NCBI GenBank assembly: GCA_947449495.1
Contig: CANFSB010000004.1
Coordinates: 1-64,000, forward strand
DNA from: Pseudomonadota bacterium
GTDB lineage: Bacteria; Pseudomonadota; Gammaproteobacteria; Steroidobacterales; Steroidobacteraceae
Length of the DNA stretch: 64,000 nucleotides
Direction: 5' to 3'
This document shows positions 57,631 to 64,000 of the stretch, piece by piece. Position 1 is the first letter of the stretch. Each line of letters opens with the position of its first letter. A program made the translations under genes and the position numbers. The notes beneath the pieces were generated by a model, which saw nothing but the letters and a program-made list of their open reading frames with translations, searched no databases and had not been told where the DNA came from.

Positions 57631-58209
57631 TCAGCTTTGCACAGCAAAACCCGTGGCATCACGAGTCCACTGCGGCGCAGAACGCACCGCTGCCAATACA
57701 TCCTCAACACCGTCAACAAGGGTGTACATGGACTGATGGCGCTCATCCATGAAGCGGTTGTCGATGCTCGACTGCAGCAGCTGTCGTAACGGCTCATAAA
57801 ACCCAGCCTGGTTCACCACAATGATAGGCGCCAGATAAAGACCCAACCGCTTGAGCGTCATCACCTCAAGCAGCTCCTCGAACGTTCCGCAGCCGCCAGG
57901 CAATGAAACCACGGCATCCGTATCAGCCAACATGCGCGCTTTGCGCTCGGCCATGTCGGTAGTCCACTCATAGGTGCTGACCTTGGGATGCGACCATTCC
58001 AACTCGCGCATGAAGTGAGGCATCACTCCCGTTATGGCACCGCCAGCGGCATGGACCCCATCAGCTAGGCGGCCCATCGAGCCCTTACCGCCGCCGCCGA
58101 ACACCACATGCACACCCGCGTTGGCCAACAACTGACCCAGATCAAACGCCGCCTGTCCGAAATGGGCCGGGGCCAGCGAGCTGGAAGCGCAGAAAACGCA
58201 GATACGCAT
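57631..58209 (-). CDS. LOG family protein (TIGR00730-type)
   Basis: This 192-residue Rossmann-like protein has homologues that are cytokinin riboside 5'-monophosphate phosphoribohydrolases or nucleotide 5'-monophosphate nucleosidases. It starts MRICVFCASSSLAP. It has the FGGGGKGSMGRLADG segment and the signature VVSLPGGCGTFEELLEVMTLKRLG (PGGxGTxxE). The track ORF adds 43 upstream residues without support. Confidence 0.92.
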   Translation of the reverse strand: MRICVFCASSSLAPAHFGQAAFDLGQLLANAGVHVVFGGGGKGSMGRLADGVHAAGGAITGVMPHFMRELEWSHPKVSTYEWTTDMAERKARMLADTDAVVSLPGGCGTFEELLEVMTLKRLGLYLAPIIVVNQAGFYEPLRQLLQSSIDNRFMDERHQSMYTLVDGVEDVLAAVRSAPQWTRDATGFAVQS

Positions 58210-58292
58210 GGTGCAGTGACCCCAGAGTGCATTCGCAATGCATGCCAGCATATGCTGCAGCTGTCCCACCTGCCAGCACGCTGGAGTCCTCT

Positions 58293-58748
58293 TTGAACAA
58301 CTTGGTTTCCCGCCTCTCGGCCGCGCCACGACCGGCACTATTTTTTGGACTTGCGGGCCTTATCCCCTTCGTGGGGCTTGCCCTGCTAGTCGTAGTGGCC
58401 CCGCCCGATACGCAAGACCCAGCCTCACAGGCGCTGCTGCAATACGGTGCACTCATTGCGACCTTTGTCGGTGCCCTGCATTGGGCCTATGCAGTGGCAG
58501 GTGTTGCTTCATCAGCGTCGGCGACAGCCCGCTATGGTTGGAGCGTACTGCCGTCACTGGTTGCTTGGCTGGCGCTGCAGCCACCAACCCAGACTGGTCT
58601 GCGACTCGTCGCAGTGCTGCTGGTTGCATGTTACTTGGCCGACCGGCAACTGCTACGGCCCACATCACTGCCACAGTGGATAGCCGACCTGCGACTGCTG
58701 CTAACCAGCGTGGCGGTGGTCAGCCTAGTCGTGGCAAGTCTGGGCTAA
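58293..58748 (+). CDS. DUF3429-like membrane protein
   Basis: This protein of about 151 residues has four or five membrane helices (ALFFGLAGLIPFVGLALLVVV, YGALIATFVGALHWAYAVAG, YGWSVLPSLVAWLALQ, LRLLLTSVAVVSLVVASLG). The LIATFVGALHWAYA segment resembles DUF3429 proteins of proteobacteria. I prefer the TTG start (MNNLVSRLSAAPRP) with GGAG upstream; an ATG at 58242 or GTG at 58227 is possible. Function unknown. Confidence 0.7.
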   Translation: MNNLVSRLSAAPRPALFFGLAGLIPFVGLALLVVVAPPDTQDPASQALLQYGALIATFVGALHWAYAVAGVASSASATARYGWSVLPSLVAWLALQPPTQTGLRLVAVLLVACYLADRQLLRPTSLPQWIADLRLLLTSVAVVSLVVASLG

Positions 58749-58755
58749 TCAGCAC

Positions 58756-58974
58756 GTGGCCCGCAAACTGCTGCCGGCCATCGATCCACAGCGCTGTACC
58801 GGTTGCGGGCGCTGCATTGCCGTCTGCCCTCCGCACGTTCTGCATCTGGAACCGGGCCCCAACTGGCGAAAGACTTCGCTGCTCAATGATGAAGCCTCTT
58901 GCACTGGGTGCACCAAGTGCGCCGAGCACTGCCCTTTCGATGCCATCACCATGGTGACTAGGCAGCGCGCCTGA
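58756..58974 (+). CDS. 2[4Fe-4S] ferredoxin-type protein
   Basis: This small 72-residue protein has two CxxCxxCxxxCP motifs: CTGCGRCIAVCPP and CTGCTKCAEHCPF. The arrangement is that of bacterial 8Fe ferredoxins. The start is GTG ((V)ARKLLPAIDPQ), 7 bases after the DUF3429-like gene, so the two may be co-transcribed. It would carry electrons for an unidentified partner. Confidence 0.9.
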   Translation: MARKLLPAIDPQRCTGCGRCIAVCPPHVLHLEPGPNWRKTSLLNDEASCTGCTKCAEHCPFDAITMVTRQRA

Positions 58975-59007
58975 AATCAAAGGCAGCAATCTAGCTTCTT
59001 GCTTGCG

Positions 59008-62000
59008 TCAGCTACTGGTCGCGGGCTTGACCCAGCGCACTGCCATCAAAGGCAACACCAACAAATTGAGCACAGTAGAACTAGCCAAGCCACCCAACAC
59101 AGCAACCGCCATTGGACCTTCAATTTCCTGACCAGGCCGATGCATACCCGCCGCCAGCGGCAACAGCCCCAAGGCGGTAACCACTGCAGTCATGAGAATA
59201 GGGACCAGACGTTCATTGGCACCGCGACAGATCGTGTCAAAGTTCAGCTGACAACCCTCCACATGGACCATGTGTTCGTAGTGAGACAACTGCAGGATGC
59301 CGTTGCGCGCACTGATACCAAACACTGTCACCAAACCCACCACCACGCCCAATGACAGATCCAATCCCGTGGCTGCGATAGCCAGCACACCACCCACCAG
59401 ACTGAAAGGCAGATTAGCCATGACCAAGGCCGCATTGCGCGGCCAGCGGAACGCCGCATTCAACAATACAATCACCAGCGCCAACGCCAACGCCGAGTAC
59501 ATCAGCAACTGACTTCGAGTGTGCTGTTCGGCTTCGCCTTCGCCCGCAAACTGCAAGCTGACGCCCGAAGGCAGTTGCAGTTTGGCAGCCAGCAACTTCT
59601 GCGCCGACGATGCAACGGCTTGGACGGAGGCACCCTCCACATTGAAACTGACGACTACGCGCCGCGCCGCGCCTTCATGGTCGATACTGTAGCGACCCTC
59701 GCGCAGGGTAACGCTCGCCAGTTTTGTTAACGGCACAACACCCAGCGGCGTAGCAATGGGCAGCTGTCGCAATGCTTCGGGCCTACGACGACGCTCTTCA
59801 GAGATACGAGTCACAGCATGTACCGTACGCAACCCATCATGAACCTCGCCCAGATCAGCACCCTCATAGGCAGAGCCTACGATGTCCAGCAATTCGGAGG
59901 CTTTGATGCCGTAGCGCGCTAGCGCACCGGGACGCGGCTCAATATCGAGCATAGGCGTGCCATCCTGCCGACGAAACTGCATATCGATGACATGCGGCTG
60001 ACCAGTCAATATTGCAACCACCTTGTCTGCAGTGGCATCCAGTGCATCAAGATCATTACCAAATATCTTGATAACCACCTGACCACTTTCGCCGCTGAGG
60101 CTTTCGCTGATCCGATCACCCAAAAAGCTCACCACCTCGGTCTGCACACCGGGCAAAACATCCACCAAGCTTCGAATGCGCTGTTGTGCTTCCTCAGGAT
60201 CAATCCCGCTGTCGGGCTTGAGCTCGACATGAAACTCACTGCGATGGGGCCCCCAGGTATCTTCGCTCAGCTCTGCACGACCGACTTGAAAGGACACGCT
60301 GTCGACGAAAGGTTGCGCCAGCAGGGCAGCGCTGACTCTCTCGCCCAGCACATTCATGTCACCCAGCGAGACACCCGGTAGGCTGGCAGACATCTGCACA
60401 ACCAAATGGCCTTCTCGAAACTCCGGCAGAAAGCGGCCACCCAGCAGGGGAATCAGCCCCACGGTACCCACCAGTATCAATCCCGTGACCAACACCGTTG
60501 CTTTCCAACGTTGATGCAAGGTTGCAAGCACCGCTGTCTGCCACCGCTTGAGCCGTGTAATCCAACCGGCTTCAGCAGTGCTCTGGCCATGCACCAATAG
60601 CAGCGCACACAGTGCAGGTGTCAGAGTTAACGCAACCACCAAAGAAGCTATCACCGAGACAATAAATGCCTGGGCCAACGGTCCGACAAAGCGTCCTTCC
60701 AGACTGTCGATGAGCAACACAGGAATGAATACGGCGATGACCACCAGCGTCGCGTACACCACCGGCGCACGTACTTCCAGGGTTGCTGCCACAATCACCT
60801 GGTACACCGATCCGCCCTCGCCCAGCGACTCTCTCAGGCGGCGTTGGGTGTTCTCAATGCCGATAATCGCATCATCCACCAACACACCCAGTGCCACAGC
60901 GAAACCACCCAGCGTCAGCGTGTTAAGCGTCTGACCAAAGGATCGCATCACCAGGACACCAGCCACCAACGACAGCGGAATGGCCAAAAACGCGACAAGA
61001 GCCGCACGTACATCCCGCATGAACGCATAGAGCACCAGCAGGATCAGCCCTGCAGAGAGCAGCAATGACGTACCGAGATTGGCCAGCGCGAGCTCAATGA
61101 AGTTAGCTGGTCTGTGCAAGCCCGTTTGAACCTTGACGCCCTGCGCCTCCAGAGCCGGCCGGATCTGGGCAAGTACTGCCTCTGCAGCGTGCGTGGTCTC
61201 CAGCGTATTGGCACCATACTGACTGGCCAGCGACAGCAGCACGCCGGGCTGTCCCATGATGCGTGCATCACCGGACTTCAATGCAGCACCCTCACGAACC
61301 TCTGCGACATCGCCGATGCGAAAGACACGCGTTCCACGCACCGCCAGCACCGCGTCACGCAGCACGGCCGGATCTGCGCTGGGTGATGGTCCCCGCACCA
61401 AGATGCGCTGCGATGCCGTATCGACAAAACCCGCGCCTTTGATATCCAACGCTGCCTTGGCAGCCACTGCAATGTCATCAAGCGTAAATTGACCGGCAGC
61501 CATCGCATCAAAATGCGGTACCACCTGCAGTTCGCGCACGTCGCCGCCAAACACCACCACATGTGCAACACCCGGCACGGCCAACAAGCGTGGTTTGAGC
61601 GTCCACTCAGCCACATCGCGCAGCGCGAAGGCATCAAGCGAATCTGAGGTCAGGCCGATTTTGAGCAAATCCATAGTGCTCGAAACCAACGGCGAGAGCT
61701 GCGGCGCACCGGCAGCTGCCGGCAAGGAACGACTGATTTGCGCCAATCGCTGACTGACCGCCTCGCGCGCAGCGACTGGATCACTGCCCTCTGCAAACGT
61801 CAGCTTCACCACTGACAGGCCCGGAATCGATTCAGATCGCAGCGATGCCAAACCCGGCACACCGTTTACATAGGTCTCAATCTGGCGTGTCACACGTTGC
61901 TCGACCTGTTCCGGTGTCATACCCGGAGCTTCAGTCTGAATCTCTGCCTGTGAGGGCACGAACTCTGGAAAAACGTCCAGCGGCGCCTGACGGGCAACGT

Positions 62001-62085
62001 AAAAGCCCAGAACCAGCAACAGCGCGCCAAGCAGCGTCACCATGCCCCGGCGACGAACGCAGAGATTGATCAGATCAAACATCAC
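59008..62085 (-). CDS. RND efflux permease (CzcA/CusA-like, HME type)
   Basis: This 1025-residue inner-membrane pump is driven by the proton gradient. It starts MMFDLINLCVRRRGMVTLLGALLL. The porter segment PLDVFPEFVPSQAEIQTEAPGMTPEQVEQRVT is typical of the heavy-metal-efflux branch, and helix 4 reads ALGVLVDDAIIGIENTQRRLRE with the proton-relay Asp pair. The two homologous halves are complete. It overlaps the adaptor gene by 4 bases. Substrate (metal ion or other) not decided. Confidence 0.92.
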   Translation of the reverse strand: MMFDLINLCVRRRGMVTLLGALLLVLGFYVARQAPLDVFPEFVPSQAEIQTEAPGMTPEQVEQRVTRQIETYVNGVPGLASLRSESIPGLSVVKLTFAEGSDPVAAREAVSQRLAQISRSLPAAAGAPQLSPLVSSTMDLLKIGLTSDSLDAFALRDVAEWTLKPRLLAVPGVAHVVVFGGDVRELQVVPHFDAMAAGQFTLDDIAVAAKAALDIKGAGFVDTASQRILVRGPSPSADPAVLRDAVLAVRGTRVFRIGDVAEVREGAALKSGDARIMGQPGVLLSLASQYGANTLETTHAAEAVLAQIRPALEAQGVKVQTGLHRPANFIELALANLGTSLLLSAGLILLVLYAFMRDVRAALVAFLAIPLSLVAGVLVMRSFGQTLNTLTLGGFAVALGVLVDDAIIGIENTQRRLRESLGEGGSVYQVIVAATLEVRAPVVYATLVVIAVFIPVLLIDSLEGRFVGPLAQAFIVSVIASLVVALTLTPALCALLLVHGQSTAEAGWITRLKRWQTAVLATLHQRWKATVLVTGLILVGTVGLIPLLGGRFLPEFREGHLVVQMSASLPGVSLGDMNVLGERVSAALLAQPFVDSVSFQVGRAELSEDTWGPHRSEFHVELKPDSGIDPEEAQQRIRSLVDVLPGVQTEVVSFLGDRISESLSGESGQVVIKIFGNDLDALDATADKVVAILTGQPHVIDMQFRRQDGTPMLDIEPRPGALARYGIKASELLDIVGSAYEGADLGEVHDGLRTVHAVTRISEERRRRPEALRQLPIATPLGVVPLTKLASVTLREGRYSIDHEGAARRVVVSFNVEGASVQAVASSAQKLLAAKLQLPSGVSLQFAGEGEAEQHTRSQLLMYSALALALVIVLLNAAFRWPRNAALVMANLPFSLVGGVLAIAATGLDLSLGVVVGLVTVFGISARNGILQLSHYEHMVHVEGCQLNFDTICRGANERLVPILMTAVVTALGLLPLAAGMHRPGQEIEGPMAVAVLGGLASSTVLNLLVLPLMAVRWVKPATSS

Positions 62086-63044
62086 GGCTCGACAGCCTGC
62101 TGACCAAACTCACGCGACAGCAACAGGCCCGCTCCCCGCGTAACAACTTGCTCGCCCGCGGCAAAGCCTGCCAGCACCGCATAGCCCTGTTGAAGGGGAT
62201 GACTGGTATCGACCTTGCGGCGCTGAAACTGCCCAGGGGCACTTTGCACGTAGCACCAGGACTCCCCTTCATGAACCACAACCGCCGCGGCGGGCAACTC
62301 AAGTGCTATCACTTGCTTGCCCACATCAACCAAGGCAACCAAGTGAGTGCCTTCGGCCAACGCACTGCCCTCGACTACGGCATATAAAGAAAGGCCTATC
62401 GAGCCGCCTGACACCGGCGCAGACCAATGCTGCAGAGCACGAATCCCACGATCTGCTGATGTCGCATCAAGAGCAACAAACCGCAAACCCGAGACCGCTT
62501 TTCCAGTCGGCAACACGCCCGGCAACAATACCTGCAGTAGCTTGTTGCGGCCATTTGCCAAAGCTTCCAACTGGCTGTCACCGGTGCGCCAAGGCAACGT
62601 TCCGAACTGGGCAGACAGCTTGCGTTGCGTCAGTTGCAACTGCACTGCATCGACACGACTTTGACGCTGCGCCTGCTCCAACGCGTCAGCTCCCAACGCC
62701 CCAGGTGTTGCCGCCAGATTCTGTACACGCTTCAAGGCAGCGGTACTTTGGCTGCTGGCCGCCTCAGCCACTGCAATGTCTGCCAGCAGCTGAGCCAACA
62801 CGTCGTGCGGCATCACCTGTGCCTGACCCTGCGATTGCTCCTGGACAGTCGTTACAGTGACGGCCTCTAGGTTGATGCCCATCAGCTGCAGCTGTGATGC
62901 GTTCAAAGGCGCGTCTTTCTCGACTTCGACTGCAGGGCCGTCCTTCGCGCGAGGTTCATCATCCGCGTCTTTCTGGTGGCCACACGCTGCCAACACCAGC
63001 AACACACCCCACAAGGGCGCCGTGCCTGCGATTGCGATCTTCAT
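62082..63044 (-). CDS. RND periplasmic adaptor lipoprotein (HlyD family)
   Basis: This 320-residue membrane fusion protein has a lipoprotein signal (WGVLLVLAACGHQ). It joins the RND pump to the outer membrane channel. The coiled-coil hairpin lies at about 100-190 (ALKRVQNLAATPGALGADALEQAQRQSRVDAVQLQLTQRKL). The C-terminal domain ends YAVLAGFAAGEQVVTRGAGLLLSREF. It is rather short for a metal-efflux adaptor. It starts at MKIAIAGTAPL and overlaps both neighbours by 4 bases. Confidence 0.9.
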   Translation of the reverse strand: MKIAIAGTAPLWGVLLVLAACGHQKDADDEPRAKDGPAVEVEKDAPLNASQLQLMGINLEAVTVTTVQEQSQGQAQVMPHDVLAQLLADIAVAEAASSQSTAALKRVQNLAATPGALGADALEQAQRQSRVDAVQLQLTQRKLSAQFGTLPWRTGDSQLEALANGRNKLLQVLLPGVLPTGKAVSGLRFVALDATSADRGIRALQHWSAPVSGGSIGLSLYAVVEGSALAEGTHLVALVDVGKQVIALELPAAAVVVHEGESWCYVQSAPGQFQRRKVDTSHPLQQGYAVLAGFAAGEQVVTRGAGLLLSREFGQQAVEP

Positions 63045-64000
63045 CTTGGAGTCCCCTGCTGTGGCAATTGCCATCCGCCGCCAAACGCGCGAAACACTGC
63101 CACCGCGGCCTGCAACTGCTGCGCCTGAAGTTGTTGTTGCTGAGCTTGAGCCTGCTGCCACGCACGCTGCGCATCAAGCAGAGCAATCTGATCGCCCAGC
63201 CCTGCCACATAGCGTGCCTGCAGCACATCCACCACAGCGTGCAGCTGCGTTGCGATGTGGTCGAGTTGTTGCAACTGCTGTCTGTACGCATTTGCCGCTG
63301 CAACGGCACGCTGTGCGTCAATCAATGCAGCAAGAATGCTGCTTCGATAACTGGCAAGCAGCGACTGTTGCTGCGCAACAGCCAGCTCTTTCTCTGCCTG
63401 CAACTTGCCGCCATTGAACAACGGCTGAATTGCCGACACCGCCAAGCTGCTGGCAAGGCCAGTGCCCTGCAGTGTTGTGACTGCAGCATTGAAGCCGGGA
63501 TTTTGCAGTGCCAAGCCCAGATCGATGGCAACGCGCGGAAAAAATGCAGCACGCGCTGCCTCTACGTTGGCATTGGCGGCAGCCAAAGCCGCCTCTGCCG
63601 ATGCCACATCGGGTCGACGCAGCAGTAACTGGGCCGGGGACGTTCCGACCAATGGGGGCTGCTTCAGCGCAGCCAGGCTCGCACCGGCGAGTGAAAGCTG
63701 CGCATCACTGCGTCCCAACAGCAAAGCCAAGGCAGCGCGCAAGTCCTGATACTGCTGCTGGACCTTTGCCAGCTCAGCTGTCGCCATCGCTAGCTGGGCG
63801 CGCTGCGCAGCCAGCTCGGCTCGATTGGCCAGCCCGGCAGACACACGCGCCTGCAACACCGTTATAGTCTGTTGGTGCAGCATCAGTTGATCTTTGAGCG
63901 ACTGCTGCTGCTGTTGCAGATCAGCCAAGCCGATGTACGCGACGACCACCGCTGCCTGCAGTGAAACACGCACCACTTGTGCATCAAACCGTGCCCCGCG
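63041..64000 (-). CDS. RND outer membrane factor (NodT/TolC family), partial
   Basis: This is the C-terminal ~320 residues of an outer membrane efflux channel; the frame is open to the right edge (GARFDAQVVRVSLQAAVVVAYIGLADL). Typical are LLLRRPDVASAEAALAAANANVEAARAAFFPRV and the Gln-rich helices. The family ending PTLFNGGKL-like appears as IQPLFNGGKLQAEKELAVAQQQ. It forms, with the adaptor and permease downstream, one operon joined by 4-base overlaps. Confidence 0.93.
   Translation of the reverse strand, partial: RGARFDAQVVRVSLQAAVVVAYIGLADLQQQQQSLKDQLMLHQQTITVLQARVSAGLANRAELAAQRAQLAMATAELAKVQQQYQDLRAALALLLGRSDAQLSLAGASLAALKQPPLVGTSPAQLLLRRPDVASAEAALAAANANVEAARAAFFPRVAIDLGLALQNPGFNAAVTTLQGTGLASSLAVSAIQPLFNGGKLQAEKELAVAQQQSLLASYRSSILAALIDAQRAVAAANAYRQQLQQLDHIATQLHAVVDVLQARYVAGLGDQIALLDAQRAWQQAQAQQQQLQAQQLQAAVAVFRAFGGGWQLPQQGTPR

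Noticed and set aside
1-64000. CRISPR array, rRNA operon or insertion sequence
   Set aside because: No regularly spaced short repeats, rRNA signature or transposase was seen in the window.

Overview
The window (about 60% G+C by eye, very compact coding) looks like the chromosome of a gammaproteobacterium close to the Xanthomonadales/Nevskiales. The evidence is a nuo operon with separate nuoC and nuoD, the gene order hrcA-grpE-dnaK-dnaJ-dapB-carA-carB-greA, recN/fur/bamE/ratA/smpB side by side, a tmRNA tag ANDDNYALAA, and a NuoC with a Gly/Ser-rich insertion of the kind known from Xanthomonas. The genus cannot be fixed from the sequence alone.

Layout. 1-12.05 kb (minus strand): the respiratory complex I operon nuoA to nuoM, with nuoM cut by the window edge. 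12.1-18.3 kb (minus): tRNA-Leu(GAG), secG, tpiA, glmM, folP, ftsH, rlmE. 18.3-22.4 kb (plus): yhbY, a TonB-dependent receptor behind overlapping palindromes, and a PadR regulator with a PspC-domain membrane protein behind an 11-bp perfect palindrome. 22.4-33.2 kb (minus): greA, carB, carA (with a structured leader), dapB, dnaJ, dnaK (probable sigma-32 promoter), grpE, hrcA. 33.4-37.8 kb: nadK, recN, fur, bamE, ratA, smpB. 37.8-41.1 kb (plus): a tight run of radical SAM protein, adenine phosphoribosyltransferase, Tat-exported sulfatase and MTA/SAH-type nucleosidase.

The most striking element is at 41.19-42.38 kb. The tmRNA gene ssrA is interrupted in its T-loop by an ORF-less group I intron of about 296 nt. 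The 3' exon (with encoded CCA) is followed by a strong hairpin and then a free-standing single-motif LAGLIDADG homing endonuclease gene outside the intron. The tRNA-like end of tmRNA can form only after splicing, so ribosome rescue in this organism depends on a self-splicing mobile element. Just downstream, a FitAB/VapBC-type toxin-antitoxin pair is bracketed by two 185-bp direct repeats, each being the 3' part of a GNAT acetyltransferase gene. One copy belongs to an intact gene and the other is a broken duplicate.

43.9-58.2 kb is accessory metabolism: RidA-like and glyoxalase-like proteins; an operon-like minus-strand run of a 4-cresol-dehydrogenase-type flavoprotein, a cytochrome c, a Tat-signal protein, a carboxylesterase, a GST and a metallophosphoesterase, ending in the broken tail of a second carboxylesterase; then a diacylglycerol-kinase-family protein, a second TonB receptor, a CmcJ/NvfI-like oxygenase, an AAHS-type MFS transporter, a cytochrome c'-like protein and a LOG-family protein. 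58.3-64 kb: a DUF3429-like membrane protein, a 2[4Fe-4S] ferredoxin, and a tripartite RND efflux operon (outer membrane factor cut by the right edge). No CRISPR array, rRNA, IS element or integrase was recognised, and no gene-free stretch exceeds 300 bases. The longest is the 267-base carA-dapB gap.
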